Source of the DNA: Brucella gallinifaecis | GTDB taxonomy: Bacteria > Pseudomonadota > Alphaproteobacteria > Rhizobiales > Rhizobiaceae | DNA: 64,000 nucleotides | NCBI RefSeq assembly: GCF_006476605.1 | Contig: NZ_ML636800.1 | Coordinates: forward strand, 248,001-312,000 | Reading direction: 5' to 3' | In this document: positions 27,066-36,762 of the stretch, piece after piece | How positions within the stretch are numbered: the stretch's first letter is position 1 | How the letters are laid out: each line of letters starts with the position of its first letter | Notes under the pieces: generated by a model | What the model saw: only the letters and a program-made list of their open reading frames with translations | Databases searched by the model: none | What the model was told of the DNA's origin: nothing | Made by a program: the position numbers and the translations under genes

Positions 27066-27986
27066 TCAAGATTTTCCGATCTTTTCGAGATCATAGGGCG
27101 TGGACTGATACATTTCATTGATCCAGTTGCCGAAAAGCAAATGGGCATGTCCACGCCAGCAATTCTGTGGCTTGCGGCTGGCATCATCATTCGGAAAGTA
27201 ATTTGCAGGAACTGCTGTATCCGGTAAAAGCTGAATATCCCGAAAATATTCATCAGCCAGTGACGTCGTATCATATTCAACATGGTTGAACATGTGCAAA
27301 GAACGATGCTTCGGATCCTCCAGCAAACAGAGGCCACTCTCCGGGCTATCGACAAGAACCTTCAAGCCGCTATCCAGCGGGATATCCTCTTTTCGCACTT
27401 CCGTCCAGCGAGATACAGGAATGGCGAAATCATCCGAAAACCCACGCAAATAGGGTGACGATGGTGCAAGATTCTGCTGACTGAACACACCAAATGCCTT
27501 GCTCGGCAAGTCATGCTTGTCCATTCCATGAAAATGATGCACGGCAGCCTGGGCAGCCCAGCAAATATTCAGTGTGCGATGAACATGGGTTTGGGTCCAG
27601 TCAAAAACCCGCTGCATTTCATCCCAGTAAGTCACTTCCTCAAACGGCATACGCTCAACAGGCGCTCCGGTGATGACAAATCCATCGAAGCGTTCATGAC
27701 GCACATCTTCCCATGGCCGATAAAAAGACAGCATATGATCAACTGGTGTGTGACGTGCGACGTGATTGGTAATACGAACAAGCGTCAACTCCAGTTGCAA
27801 CGGGGTCGCGCCAAGCAGCCGTGCAATCTGCGTCTCCGTTGTCACCTTGTTTGGCATCAGGTTAAGAAGACCAATTTTCAGCGGCCTGATATCCTGACGA
27901 ATAGCATCTGCCTCACGCATGACCATAACGCCCTCCGCTTCGAGAACGCTGGTTGCCGGAAGATCATCAGGAATTTTTATAGGCAT
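27066..27986 (-). CDS. metA: Homoserine O-acetyltransferase (MetA fold)
   Basis: MetA acylates homoserine in the first committed step of methionine synthesis. The 306-residue protein starts [20 protein letters not shown]. Catalytic Cys lies in LNICWAAQA and catalytic His/Glu in HMFNHVEYD. The residue pair after GAP is VE ([13 protein letters not shown]): Glu at this position marks acetyl-CoA use, whereas Gly marks succinyl-CoA, so acetyltransferase is the better call although many MetA entries are labelled succinyltransferase. The leader carries an apparent SAM-sensing RNA and a hairpin over the start codon, so expression should fall when SAM is plentiful. Confidence 0.92.
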   Translation of the reverse strand: MPIKIPDDLPATSVLEAEGVMVMREADAIRQDIRPLKIGLLNLMPNKVTTETQIARLLGATPLQLELTLVRITNHVARHTPVDHMLSFYRPWEDVRHERFDGFVITGAPVERMPFEEVTYWDEMQRVFDWTQTHVHRTLNICWAAQAAVHHFHGMDKHDLPSKAFGVFSQQNLAPSSPYLRGFSDDFAIPVSRWTEVRKEDIPLDSGLKVLVDSPESGLCLLEDPKHRSLHMFNHVEYDTTSLADEYFRDIQLLPDTAVPANYFPNDDASRKPQNCWRGHAHLLFGNWINEMYQSTPYDLEKIGKS

Positions 27987-28027
27987 ATACGTCAGTCCTT
28001 CACTTTATCGAGGCAGACGCATATGGC
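27982..28027 (-). promoter_or_regulatory. Hairpin sequestering the metA start codon
   Basis: In the minus-strand transcript, GCCATATGCGTC (28027-28016) can pair with GACGTATATGCC (27993-27982) over 12 positions with one mismatch and one G-U pair. The 3' arm contains the metA AUG, and the loop contains the ribosome-binding site (GAAGGA). This would be the expression platform of the riboswitch and points to control of translation. Confidence 0.55.
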
Positions 28028-28047
28028 TTCATCCGTATATTTGCCGG

Positions 28048-28140
28048 TTGGGCCACATCCTTCCTTTGAGGAAGTACCACCTTGCCCGGAAAGGCAGGTT
28101 GGCGTTGGGCGTCGCCCCAACTCTTAATGTGCCACCACTT
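28048..28140 (-). ncRNA. SAM-I-clan riboswitch in the metA leader
   Basis: The minus-strand leader shows the SAM-I/SAM-IV core in order: P1 5' strand (GGCACAT), AAGAG, a short P2 hairpin (TTGGG..CCCAA), GCCAACC, P3 (ACCTGCC..GGGCAAGGT), the AAGGTGGTACTTCC segment comparable to AAGGTGCTAAATCC of SAM-I, P4 (TTCC..GGAA), and the P1 3' strand (ATGTGGCC). P2 is much shorter than in standard SAM-I, with no room for the kink-turn, so it resembles the SAM-I/IV variant. Rhizobiales metA leaders were first described with the unrelated SAM-II class. I matched this by memory of the consensus only. Confidence 0.62.
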
Positions 28141-28315
28141 CTAATCAAACAAATGCATGCTGGCAATAGCTATTAAGCAACAGCGAAATTGCTTTCATGG
28201 AAATTTATTTCAAACATCTGTTATTCGCAGGGCATATATCCTCATCCAACAAACGAGAAAAGATGTGTTTCTCTTCAATATAATAACAGATAAATCCAGA
28301 GGTTTTGGAGCATTG

Positions 28316-28346
28316 ATCTGTTTCAAACAGATCGAAACGCGTGCTA
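28316..28346 (-). repeat. Intergenic palindromic repeat, family B, copy 2
   Basis: Read on the minus strand it is AGCACGCGTTTC followed by GATCTGTTTGAAACAGATC. Relative to copy 1 (27019), one base pair in the stem changes from G-C to T-A on both arms, so pairing is kept. It lies 77 bp upstream of the small membrane protein gene at 28423. Confidence 0.7.
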
Positions 28347-28422
28347 ATAGAAAAATACAGGCTTAACAATTTGTTTATAAATATTTAAATTGTGTTAATA
28401 TATATAAAAAGAGGAGGAATAA

Positions 28423-28524
28423 ATGAGCAATATATTTTTCTGGATAGCGCTGATAATTTTACCAATACTGGCCGGAACAGCTTTTGCTTATATACGCCAC
28501 ATGAATCATCGCGACGATTTTTAG
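28423..28524 (+). CDS. Predicted 33-residue membrane protein, unrecognised
   Basis: The frame starts with an ATG preceded by a near-perfect Shine-Dalgarno sequence (GAGGAGGA at 28411-28418). The product begins MSNIFFWIALIILPILAG, has one hydrophobic helix to about residue 24, then a short charged tail (RHMNHRDDF). It resembles the size and plan of accessory subunits such as CydX or CcoQ, but no family is recognised. It lies in the gap between the metA leader and the NADH dehydrogenase gene, which starts 274 bp further on. The AT-rich upstream region could hold a promoter. The gap after it (28525-28798) shows no other feature. Confidence 0.55.
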   Translation: MSNIFFWIALIILPILAGTAFAYIRHMNHRDDF

Positions 28525-28798
28525 GAGCAGGATCGATTAAAAATCTGAACAAAAGATCATCAAATTCAACTTTAAATATAAAGCGTTAGCACCTCAAACT
28601 GACTTATTCAGTTCCAAATGGGTGATAATGAGCTGAATCACGCAATAATTTTACATAGCATGATCCTAATTATTAAGAATTGACTTCATTTTGCTATTGG
28701 GTGCGTTACGATTAATTTGGTCGCATTAATTTACAAAATGCAACCATTTTTCGAATTGCGTGACACGTAATCACGCCAAACTCAGGTGTATATCTCCC

Positions 28799-30073
28799 AT
28801 GAGCGGACCGGATACCCCCCATATCCTCGTCGTAGGTGCAGGCTTTGGCGGCCTGCAATTAATTCATGATCTAAAAGGTGCAAAGCTCCGCATCACACTT
28901 ATTGATCAGCGTAATTATCACCTCTTCCAGCCATTATTATATCAGGTCGCCACAACGATTCTTGCCACCTCGGAAATCGCATGGCCAATCCGTCATCTTT
29001 TCAAGGACCGTAAAGAAGTCACAACCTTGCTTGGCACCGTAGTCAATGTCGATGCGGCCTCAAAAAAAGTCACACTCGAAGACGGCAGCGAAATTAACTA
29101 TGACATGCTTGTATTGGCTACAGGTGCCCGTCATGCTTATTTTGGCAATGACCGCTGGGAAAAAGTAGCTCCCGGTCTAAAGGCACTGGAAGACGCCACG
29201 ACTATTCGCCGCCGTCTGCTTCTCGCATTTGAACGGGCGGAACGTGAAACCGATGCTGCAAAACGGCAAGCATTGCTGACTTTTTCGGTGGTGGGCGGAG
29301 GACCAACCGGCGTTGAACTCGCAGGCATTATTGCAGAATTGGCCAAGGATACGATGTGGCCGGAGTTTCGTAATATTGATACACGTCAGGCACGTATTTT
29401 GCTGTTGGAAGCTGGTCCGCGCATTTTGACTGCCTTCCCTGAGGGGCTTTCTGACTACGCACAGAAAGCATTGCAGAAAATAGGTGTGGAGGTGCACCTT
29501 GGCGTTCCAGTCAAGGAAATCACGGAAGATGGTGTAACGCTTGGCGATGAGTTTATTCCATGCAAAACTACAATCTGGGCCGCAGGTGTTGCAGCCTCCC
29601 CTGCCGCGGCATGGCTTGGGGCGGAAAGCGATCGTGCAGGACGAGCCCGTGTTTTGCCGGACCTGAGCATAGCCGGGAATGAAAATGTTTTTGTTATAGG
29701 AGACACTGCCTGGGTCGAAGGACCAGACGGCAAACCTGTTCCGGGTATTGCACCAGCTGCAAAGCAACAGGGCGCTTATGTAGCAAAGGTCATTCGCAAT
29801 CGTGTTTCAGGCGTGGCAGCTCCTGCCCCATTCCGCTATCGCCATCAGGGAAATCTGGCCACAATCGGTCGCGGCGCCGCGGTTGTGGATATGGGCCGCT
29901 TCAAGCTCAAAGGTTCCATCGCGTGGTGGGTATGGGGTATCGCTCATATATTCTTCCTGATTGGAACACGCAGTCGGGCCGCTGTCGCATGGAGCTGGCT
30001 CTGGACTTTCATATCAGGGCAGCACAGTGCGCGTCTGATAACACAGGGCAAAGAGACAGAAGATAAGAAATAA
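28799..30073 (+). CDS. ndh: NADH dehydrogenase type II (NDH-2 family)
   Basis: NDH-2 is a membrane-bound flavoprotein that passes electrons from NADH to quinone without pumping protons. The start at 28799 gives MSGPDTPHILVVGAGFGG, with the FAD GxGxxG motif at residues 13-18; an in-frame GTG 39 nt upstream is possible. The NADH-binding GGGPTGVELAG lies near residue 165, and the second FAD motif (NVFVIGDTAWV) near 295. A C-terminal amphipathic or membrane segment (WWVWGIAHIFFLIGTRSRAAVAWSWLWTF) is typical. The gene ends at a strong terminator. Neighbours do not suggest a special role. Confidence 0.9.
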   Translation: MSGPDTPHILVVGAGFGGLQLIHDLKGAKLRITLIDQRNYHLFQPLLYQVATTILATSEIAWPIRHLFKDRKEVTTLLGTVVNVDAASKKVTLEDGSEINYDMLVLATGARHAYFGNDRWEKVAPGLKALEDATTIRRRLLLAFERAERETDAAKRQALLTFSVVGGGPTGVELAGIIAELAKDTMWPEFRNIDTRQARILLLEAGPRILTAFPEGLSDYAQKALQKIGVEVHLGVPVKEITEDGVTLGDEFIPCKTTIWAAGVAASPAAAWLGAESDRAGRARVLPDLSIAGNENVFVIGDTAWVEGPDGKPVPGIAPAAKQQGAYVAKVIRNRVSGVAAPAPFRYRHQGNLATIGRGAAVVDMGRFKLKGSIAWWVWGIAHIFFLIGTRSRAAVAWSWLWTFISGQHSARLITQGKETEDKK

Positions 30074-30075
30074 AC

Positions 30076-30104
30076 AAAACGGCCCGCTTCAAGCGGGCCG
30101 TTTT
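30076..30104. terminator. Bidirectional terminator between ndh and dctA
   Basis: AAAACGGCCCGCTT and AAGCGGGCCGTTTT are perfect 14-bp arms around a single base, with A- and T-runs at both ends. It sits between convergent genes. Confidence 0.9.
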
Positions 30105-30123
30105 CATTGCCTGAAATTTAAAA

Positions 30124-31470
30124 TTATTCAGCTGGCTGCAAAAAGCCTTCCTCGGCCGGTTCCGGCTCAAGCTCCATCGGCGTACCATTCATCGCTGCAT
30201 TCAAACGATCAACATCCAGCTCATTTTCCCAACGTGCAACCACGATTGTTGCAACGGCATTGCCAACAAGATTAGTCAAGGCACGACATTCCGACATGAA
30301 ACGATCAATGCCAAGAATGAGCGCCATACCAGCAACCGGCACGGCAGGAACAACAGACAAGGTGGCTGCGAGCGTGATGAAACCAGCGCCAGTAATGCCT
30401 GCCGCACCTTTGGAGCTTAGCATTGCTACAAGCAAAAGCAGTATCTGATCACTCAGGGACAGCGGTATATCAGTAGCTTGCGCAATAAACAGTGCAGCAA
30501 GCGTCATATAGATATTGGTCCCGTCAAGATTGAAGGAATAGCCGGTAGGTATAACAAGCCCCACAACAGAACGTTTGCAACCGGCCTTCTCCATCTTATC
30601 CATGAGGCTTGGCAACGCAGCTTCCGATGATGATGTGCCAAGGACAAGTAAAAGCTCTTCCTTGATATAGCGGATGAGCGCAATAATAGAAAAGCCATTA
30701 TATCGGGCAACGGCACCAAGAACGATGACAACAAACAGAATTGCAGTAATGTAAAATGTTGCAATCAGCATTGCCAGATTGGCAATCGAACCAATGCCGT
30801 ATTTGCCAATAGTAAATGCCATCGCCCCGAAAGCACCAATTGGCGCAGCCTTCATCAGGATCGATACCAGCTTGAAAACAGGCGTAGTCAACATCTGAAG
30901 GAATTCAGTGACCGGCTTGCCTTTTTCGCCAATCGTTGCGAGCGATATGCCAAAGAGAACCGAGAAGAACAGGACCTGAAGAATATCACCGGATGCGAAA
31001 GCGCCAACAATCGTTGTCGGGATAATGCCAGACAAGAAGCCGGATATCGTCTGCTCATGCGCTTTTTCTGCATAATTGGCGACCGCCTGAGGATCCAGCG
31101 AAGCAGGATCAATATGCATACCCGCACCCGGCTGCACAAGATTGGCAATGATCAGACCAATAATGAGTGCAAGCGTGGAGAATGTAAGAAAATAGATCAT
31201 GGCTTTACCAGCCACACGACCAACTTTCTTCATGTCTGTCATGCCGGCAATGCCAGTCGCAACTGTGAGAAAAATGACAGGCGCAATGATCATCTTTACC
31301 AGCTTGATAAATGCATCGCCCAGTGGTTTGAGCTGCGTGCCAAACTCAGGATAAAAATGACCAAGCAGAATGCCTGCTGCGATTGCAAACACAACCTGCA
31401 CATAAAGCTGCTTATATAATGGAATCGGGCGCTGCGGTTCAACCACAGCACCATTAGGCACAGCAATCAT
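30124..31470 (-). CDS. dctA: C4-dicarboxylate transporter DctA
   Basis: DctA is an inner-membrane symporter that takes up succinate, fumarate and malate with protons. The start at 31470 ([33 protein letters not shown]) is preferred because GGAGGA lies 6 nt before it; the frame is open ten codons upstream. The SDF-family motifs are present: [39 protein letters not shown] and the [24 protein letters not shown] region. The length of 448 residues is normal. It is divergent from dctB and carries a sigma-54 promoter 98 bp upstream, the classic DctBD-controlled arrangement. Confidence 0.96.
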   Translation of the reverse strand: MIAVPNGAVVEPQRPIPLYKQLYVQVVFAIAAGILLGHFYPEFGTQLKPLGDAFIKLVKMIIAPVIFLTVATGIAGMTDMKKVGRVAGKAMIYFLTFSTLALIIGLIIANLVQPGAGMHIDPASLDPQAVANYAEKAHEQTISGFLSGIIPTTIVGAFASGDILQVLFFSVLFGISLATIGEKGKPVTEFLQMLTTPVFKLVSILMKAAPIGAFGAMAFTIGKYGIGSIANLAMLIATFYITAILFVVIVLGAVARYNGFSIIALIRYIKEELLLVLGTSSSEAALPSLMDKMEKAGCKRSVVGLVIPTGYSFNLDGTNIYMTLAALFIAQATDIPLSLSDQILLLLVAMLSSKGAAGITGAGFITLAATLSVVPAVPVAGMALILGIDRFMSECRALTNLVGNAVATIVVARWENELDVDRLNAAMNGTPMELEPEPAEEGFLQPAE

Positions 31471-31568
31471 GATGTCCTCCATGCGGCTCTGTTTGGACAC
31501 TATCCAAACCTCCCGAGCCGTATTACGTCTTCTCTCCAGCGGCTTTCACCACCATTCGAGCCACAGAA

Positions 31569-31584
31569 TGCAAAACCCGTGCCA
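31569..31584 (-). promoter_or_regulatory. Sigma-54 promoter of dctA
   Basis: On the minus strand the sequence is TGGCAC, GGGTT, TTGCA, an exact match to the -24/-12 consensus with the standard 5-nt spacer. It faces dctA, matching the NtrC-type activator DctD encoded next door. Confidence 0.9.
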
Positions 31585-31647
31585 ACTGAAGAACATGGTC
31601 GTAACATTATGATTATTAACGATTTTTCTAGACATAAAATATCTGAC

Positions 31648-31673
31648 TGTTGGTTTTGTGCGAAAAACCACAC
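31648..31673. promoter_or_regulatory. Candidate DctD-binding upstream activator site
   Basis: TGTTGGTTTT and AAAAACCACACA form an imperfect inverted repeat about 65 bp upstream of the sigma-54 promoter, in the normal range for an enhancer-binding protein. Assignment to DctD is by position. Confidence 0.5.
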
Positions 31674-31700
31674 ATTTAACTTTTCTATTTGTGCAATTTA

Positions 31701-33575
31701 ATGCACACTACTCTTATGTCTCGCATGCACAAAACTTCAGATGAAATCATCGCTACGCCACCCGCACATCATTGGACATGGTGGATTTTTACCGCGGTCT
31801 GCGCTCTCTTATTTGCATTCCTGTTCTGGATAGTCGGTGAAACAGCCCGGGACCGTGCAATTGTAGCGCTGAGCGAGCAGACAAGAATTGATTCAAATCT
31901 GAATGCAGCGCTGTTACGTGCGGTTCTCGAAAAACAACGTGCTCTTCCTCTGGTGCTTGCAAGCGACGAAGAGCTTCCAAATGCGCTTGACACAAGAGAT
32001 ACGAAAGCTGTTGATCATCTTAATCGCAAATTTGAGTTCCTGGCGAAAGGCACGCAGGCATCTGTTATCTACCTGATTGGCCTTGATGGCGCAGCGATTG
32101 CTGCGAGCAACTGGCGCGAACCGGACAGTTTTGTAGGCAATGATTATACATTCCGCCCCTATTTCAAAGAAGCCCTTGCAAACGGAAGTGCCGAATATTT
32201 TGCCCTGGGCAATGTCAGTCGACGTCCCGGCCTTTATATATCGCGGCGTGTGGAAGGACAAAACGGCCCGCTCGGTGTTGTTGTCGTAAAGCTGTCTTTT
32301 GATCAGCTTGAAAGCGACTGGCGTGAAACAGGGCGCCCGACTTTTGTCACCGATGATCGGGGTATTGTACTTATCACAAACCCGCCCTCATGGCGCTTTA
32401 TGACGATTGATGAATTTCCAACCGAACGCATTGAATCTATTCGTCAAAGCCTACAATTCGGCAATGCGCCTCTGAAACCGCTTCCTTTGTCAATCAACAA
32501 AATAGCTGGCGGAGATGATGTTTCTCTCGTTAAAGCGCTTCTGCCTGGAACAGCAAAAACAACTGATTTTCTGACAATTCATTCACAGGTCGAAACAACA
32601 CCCTGGCAATTATACAGCATGGCTCCCATGCGCCCGCAAGTGGAATCTGCTGTGCGTGAGGCACGGTTAATCACCTTTATTATATTTATAGCAATTGCTG
32701 CTCTCGCCGGCTTTTTGCTCAATCGCAGACAACGCGTTATTGCCCGCATCGAAGACGCTCACAGAAGACAGGTTGAGCTTGAACACAGGGTTGCCGAGCG
32801 CACACGCGATCTCATTTGCGCCCGTGACCGCCTTGAAGCTGAAATCAACGATCACCATAAAACAGAAACAATGCTGCAAGGCGTGCAACAGGATCTCGTC
32901 CATGCCAACCGCCTGGCCATTATGGGGCAAGTTGCAGCAGGTGTAGCGCATGAAATCAATCAGCCGGTCGCGACAATCCGCGCATATGCTGACAATACCC
33001 GCACATTCATTGACAGAAAACAGCTCCAAGCAGCAACGCAAAACCTGTCTGAAATAGCAGCCCTGACTGAACGTATCGGAACCATTACAGGCGACTTGCG
33101 TGCCTTCGCACGAAAAGGTCACAAACCGTCAGAACCGGTGTCGTTAGCACGGGTTATATCCGGTGCAATGGTTCTGTTGCGCACTCGCTTTTCAGGCAAT
33201 ATGGATCAGATCAAACTTCAATTACCTGACCCGGATATACGGATTGCAGGCGATTCAATACGCCTTGAACAAATATTGATAAACCTGTTCCAGAACGCGC
33301 TTGAAGCAGTTGCAAGCAAAGGAATTAAAGGAAAAATTGATGTGCGTACAAAATCGCTTTCCAGGAGCGTCGTTCTCATGGTCTGCGATAATGGTGTGGG
33401 TATCCCGCAGCAGATTTTGCAAAATCTGTTTACGCCATTCAATACATCGAAAGAAAAAGGGCTGGGGCTGGGGCTGGTTATCGTCAAGGAAATCCTTACC
33501 GATTATGGCGGTACAATCTCCGTAAGAAGCAATGATAATGGCACAATATTCCGCATAAAATTCAAGAAGGCATGA
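31701..33575 (+). CDS. dctB: C4-dicarboxylate sensor histidine kinase DctB
   Basis: DctB senses periplasmic C4-dicarboxylates and phosphorylates DctD. A first transmembrane helix ([20 protein letters not shown]) and a second near residue 320 ([18 protein letters not shown]) bracket a periplasmic sensor domain of the dCACHE type with [20 protein letters not shown] and [10 protein letters not shown] coiled coil ([28 protein letters not shown]) leads to the phosphoacceptor His in [13 protein letters not shown], then the N box (NLFQNALEA) and the ATP-binding DNGVGIP and GLGLGL motifs. Several in-frame starts (31689 TTG, 31701, 31716, 31725) lack a clear ribosome-binding site, so the N-terminus is uncertain. 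It overlaps dctD by 4 nt. Confidence 0.92.
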   Translation: MHTTLMSRMHKTSDEIIATPPAHHWTWWIFTAVCALLFAFLFWIVGETARDRAIVALSEQTRIDSNLNAALLRAVLEKQRALPLVLASDEELPNALDTRDTKAVDHLNRKFEFLAKGTQASVIYLIGLDGAAIAASNWREPDSFVGNDYTFRPYFKEALANGSAEYFALGNVSRRPGLYISRRVEGQNGPLGVVVVKLSFDQLESDWRETGRPTFVTDDRGIVLITNPPSWRFMTIDEFPTERIESIRQSLQFGNAPLKPLPLSINKIAGGDDVSLVKALLPGTAKTTDFLTIHSQVETTPWQLYSMAPMRPQVESAVREARLITFIIFIAIAALAGFLLNRRQRVIARIEDAHRRQVELEHRVAERTRDLICARDRLEAEINDHHKTETMLQGVQQDLVHANRLAIMGQVAAGVAHEINQPVATIRAYADNTRTFIDRKQLQAATQNLSEIAALTERIGTITGDLRAFARKGHKPSEPVSLARVISGAMVLLRTRFSGNMDQIKLQLPDPDIRIAGDSIRLEQILINLFQNALEAVASKGIKGKIDVRTKSLSRSVVLMVCDNGVGIPQQILQNLFTPFNTSKEKGLGLGLVIVKEILTDYGGTISVRSNDNGTIFRIKFKKA

Positions 33576-34930
33576 TGAATATTCCGGTTATACTTGTTGA
33601 TGATGACGAAGCATTGCGGCGTGCTACCCGGCAGACGCTGGAACTGGCAGGATATGCAGTAACTGACTTTGGAAGTGCCAGCGAAGCACTGAGCTTGATT
33701 ACATCATCATTTGACGGCGTGGTCATAACTGATGTTCGTATGCCGCAGATTGACGGGCTGCAATTATTTGCCCGTATTCGCCAGATCGACGCCGACCTCC
33801 CTGTCATCCTCATCACCGGACATGGTGACATCGCAATGGCGGTACAGGCTATTCAGGATGGCGCTTATGACTTTATTTCAAAACCGTTTGCCACCGAGCA
33901 GCTCATTCACAGTGTGCGAAGGGCAGGTGAACGACGAAAGCTTATTCTTGAAAATCGCAGGCTGCGCGAACTGGCCAGTGATGCACAAAATGCAATGCCA
34001 CTGATCGGCCAGACTGCTGCAATTGAAAACCTCCGCCGCACAATCTGTGATATTGCCGACACAGATGTTGATGTCCTGATTGCCGGAGAAACCGGAAGCG
34101 GAAAAGAAGTTGTTGCGCAATTGCTCCACGATTGGGGTCGGCGGCGTAAAGGCAATTTCGTGGCTCTCAATTGTGGTGCCCTGCCTGAAACGGTGATCGA
34201 AAGCGAACTTTTCGGCCATGAGGCCGGTGCCTTTACGGGTGCCCAGAAAAAGCGCATCGGGCGCATCGAACACGCAAGCGGCGGCACGCTTTTTCTGGAT
34301 GAAATCGAAAGCATGCCTGTGGCAACACAGGTAAAACTGCTGCGTGTTCTGGAAATGCGCGAAATTACTCCACTTGGCACGAATGAAGTTCGCCCGATCG
34401 ATCTTCGAGTGGTGGCAGCAGCCAAAACCGATCTTGGCAACCCGGAACAACGCGGGGACTTCCGTGAAGATCTTTATTATCGATTGAATGTCGTCACGCT
34501 GGCCATCCCGCCATTGCGCGAAAGACGGGAAGATATTCCCCTGCTCTTTTCACATTTTCTGACACAGGCTGCACGGCGCTTCAATCGGGAGATTCCCGTA
34601 TTGGATACAGCAACGCATCGCTATCTGATGGAACATAACTGGCCGGGCAATGTGCGCGAACTCATGCATTTTGCAGAGCGTTTTTCCTTAAGTGTAACAA
34701 TTCCTGACCGCGCCCCCGTTTCACAGGATCATCAGGGAACATTGCCACAGCGTCTTGAGAAGTTTGAGGCGTCGCTAATTCGCGAAGCACTTGCCGCACA
34801 TAATGGCAATGTCCAGAATACATTGGAAGCACTCGGCATTCCACGCAAGACTTTCTACGATAAAATGCAACGCCACGGCATCAATCGCGCAGACTACAAA
34901 ACAGCCTATACCGGAGAAGCAATCAAGTGA
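33572..34930 (+). CDS. dctD: Sigma-54 response regulator DctD
   Basis: DctD is an NtrC-type activator. The receiver domain (residues 1-120) has the phosphoacceptor Asp in VVITDVRMP. The AAA+ domain has Walker A GETGSGKE, the sigma-54 contact loop GAFTGAQ, and Walker [12 protein letters not shown]. The C-terminal Fis-type helix-turn-helix reads [22 protein letters not shown]. Length 452 residues is normal. Its ATG overlaps the dctB stop. Its 3' end overlaps the convergent ABC ATPase gene by 25 bp. Confidence 0.95.
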   Translation: MMNIPVILVDDDEALRRATRQTLELAGYAVTDFGSASEALSLITSSFDGVVITDVRMPQIDGLQLFARIRQIDADLPVILITGHGDIAMAVQAIQDGAYDFISKPFATEQLIHSVRRAGERRKLILENRRLRELASDAQNAMPLIGQTAAIENLRRTICDIADTDVDVLIAGETGSGKEVVAQLLHDWGRRRKGNFVALNCGALPETVIESELFGHEAGAFTGAQKKRIGRIEHASGGTLFLDEIESMPVATQVKLLRVLEMREITPLGTNEVRPIDLRVVAAAKTDLGNPEQRGDFREDLYYRLNVVTLAIPPLRERREDIPLLFSHFLTQAARRFNREIPVLDTATHRYLMEHNWPGNVRELMHFAERFSLSVTIPDRAPVSQDHQGTLPQRLEKFEASLIREALAAHNGNVQNTLEALGIPRKTFYDKMQRHGINRADYKTAYTGEAIK

Positions 34931-35685
34931 CCGGTCGCGCTATGCTGCATCACCTCCATCTGTATACCGTAAATTTCCTTCAGCTTTTCTGGAACCATAA
35001 TCCCTTTCGGAGTTGATTGAGCGATCAATCGACCGCCGTGAAGTGCAAATACGGAATCGCAAAACCGGGCTGCCATATTCACATCATGCAAAACAACGAA
35101 AACGCTGAGATTTTTCTCGTGTGAAAGCTTCTGCACAAGAGACAGAACTTCAATCTGGTGCGCTATGTCCAGAGCAGAAGTCGGCTCATCAAGCAACAGG
35201 CATTCTGCATCCTGTGCGACAAGCATCGCCAGCCAGACACGCTGGCGCTCGCCGCCAGAAAGCGTGTCCACCATGCGGTTGGCAAAAGGTGCAATTCCAG
35301 TCATCTCAATTGCTTCATCCACCTTCTGACGATCAATTGCCCCAAAACGTCCAAGTGCGCCATGCCAGGGGTATCGGCCAAGCGCCACCAGCTCTTTCAC
35401 CAGCATTCCAGAAGCTTGAGCAGTATATTGTGGCAAATAGGCAAGTTTTCGTGCAAACTCCCTGTCACCCCATTCATTCAGCGGCCTGCCACCAAAACGC
35501 ACTGTTCCGCTTGTCGCGGGGTGTTGCCGCGCTAGAATTTTAAGAAGCGTAGACTTGCCCGATCCATTATGCCCGATTAGCGCGGTCAAGCTTGCCGAAG
35601 GTATAGACATGGTCAGCGGGTGCAACAATGTGCGGCCCGGAACTTTAAAGCTGACATCTTCAAGCTCAAACAATGCGGCAGTCAT
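34906..35685 (-). CDS. Iron-siderophore ABC transporter ATP-binding protein (FhuC/FecE-like)
   Basis: The 259-residue ATPase matches the FepC/FhuC family: [23 protein letters not shown] at the start, Walker [10 protein letters not shown], a [27 protein letters not shown] stretch typical of siderophore uptake ATPases, signature [13 protein letters not shown] and Walker [13 protein letters not shown]. No permease or binding protein gene is next to it; its neighbours are dctD (overlapping 25 bp, convergent) and a divergent AraC regulator followed by a TonB receptor. It probably energises siderophore uptake with components encoded elsewhere. Confidence 0.87.
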   Translation of the reverse strand: MTAALFELEDVSFKVPGRTLLHPLTMSIPSASLTALIGHNGSGKSTLLKILARQHPATSGTVRFGGRPLNEWGDREFARKLAYLPQYTAQASGMLVKELVALGRYPWHGALGRFGAIDRQKVDEAIEMTGIAPFANRMVDTLSGGERQRVWLAMLVAQDAECLLLDEPTSALDIAHQIEVLSLVQKLSHEKNLSVFVVLHDVNMAARFCDSVFALHGGRLIAQSTPKGIMVPEKLKEIYGIQMEVMQHSATGHLIASPV

Positions 35686-35871
35686 AAATCTGTTCCGTTC
35701 ATGATTGGTTTGCTGGTTGATAGCAAAACATGATCAAGATATACATGTTATAATTTCTGTGCTCGACATTTGTCGTGATCAAGTCTTAAAATTATCGATC
35801 TGGCTGTTTTATCGCATCAATCTGTCTGAAAACCCTGTTCGTGGAAAAATACTTTGGGCTTCCATCCGAAT

Positions 35872-36729
35872 ATGACAAGTCGCATTGAAGACGTCAGCTT
35901 GCTGGATGATCTTCATTACCGTGTCTGGAACAGCGCGATTGCAGATGTCTGGTCGGTAGATTGCGGACCCGGCGCATGCGGTGAATATGTTTCACAAGCA
36001 CCGCGTCTGTTTCTGGTCCTTGAAAGCTGCGGTGCGCTTGCCATTCGGCCCGAGCAAAACTCCCGTTCTCTCATTCAGACAACGGGCTACCCGCGGATTT
36101 GTTATATTCCCGCAGGCATGACCATATGGAGCCATGTGACTATTCCGGGAAAGCTCAGGCATCTGGATCTACATCTCGATACACGTGCGCTTCAGACTCA
36201 TTTTGGCAATACGCTGGACATGCACGCATTAAATTGCCCCCGGCTGATGTTCTCAAACACCAGGATTGAACAAATTGGTCATCTCCTTGCCGAGGAATGC
36301 CAGTCTGACGCGCCATTGCACGACCTTTATGGCGAAGGACTGATCAATGCGCTGGTCAGTGAATTGTTTAAAATCCATCCCGAACCAACAACGCGCATCA
36401 GCAAACTCTCCCCCTGGCAGTTGCGCCGCGTGACTGATTTTATTGAAGACAATTATAATCGTATTATCCGACTTCAGGAACTGGCCTCTATTTCAGGGCT
36501 TTCTGCATCCTATTTCTGTAGCGCTTTCAAGGCATCTACCGGCTTGTCACCACATGCCTGGCAAATGCAAAGACGTGTGGAACATGCCCAGACATTACTG
36601 TTGCAGCCACGAGCTTCACTGCCCAATATAGCAAATATTACAGGATTTTCAGATCAGGCGCATTTTACACGTGTATTCAAGAAGTTAACTGGTATTACGC
36701 CAGCAGCATGGTTACGAATGCAACCTTAG
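35872..36729 (+). CDS. AraC-family transcriptional regulator of the siderophore locus
   Basis: The 285-residue protein has an N-terminal cupin-like sensing domain and a C-terminal AraC double helix-turn-helix (about residues 185-285): RLQELASISGLSASYFCSAFKASTG and NIANITGFSDQAHFTRVFKKLTGITPAAWLR. The ATG at 35872 is preferred over the upstream TTG (35854), though neither has a clear ribosome-binding site. It lies just before a TonB-dependent siderophore receptor, whose upstream region holds two matching direct repeats. It is likely a siderophore- or iron-linked activator like PchR or AlcR. Confidence 0.85.
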   Translation: MTSRIEDVSLLDDLHYRVWNSAIADVWSVDCGPGACGEYVSQAPRLFLVLESCGALAIRPEQNSRSLIQTTGYPRICYIPAGMTIWSHVTIPGKLRHLDLHLDTRALQTHFGNTLDMHALNCPRLMFSNTRIEQIGHLLAEECQSDAPLHDLYGEGLINALVSELFKIHPEPTTRISKLSPWQLRRVTDFIEDNYNRIIRLQELASISGLSASYFCSAFKASTGLSPHAWQMQRRVEHAQTLLLQPRASLPNIANITGFSDQAHFTRVFKKLTGITPAAWLRMQP

Positions 36730-36762
36730 CTTCAAGAACCTGTTTCTTCATTTATATTATCA

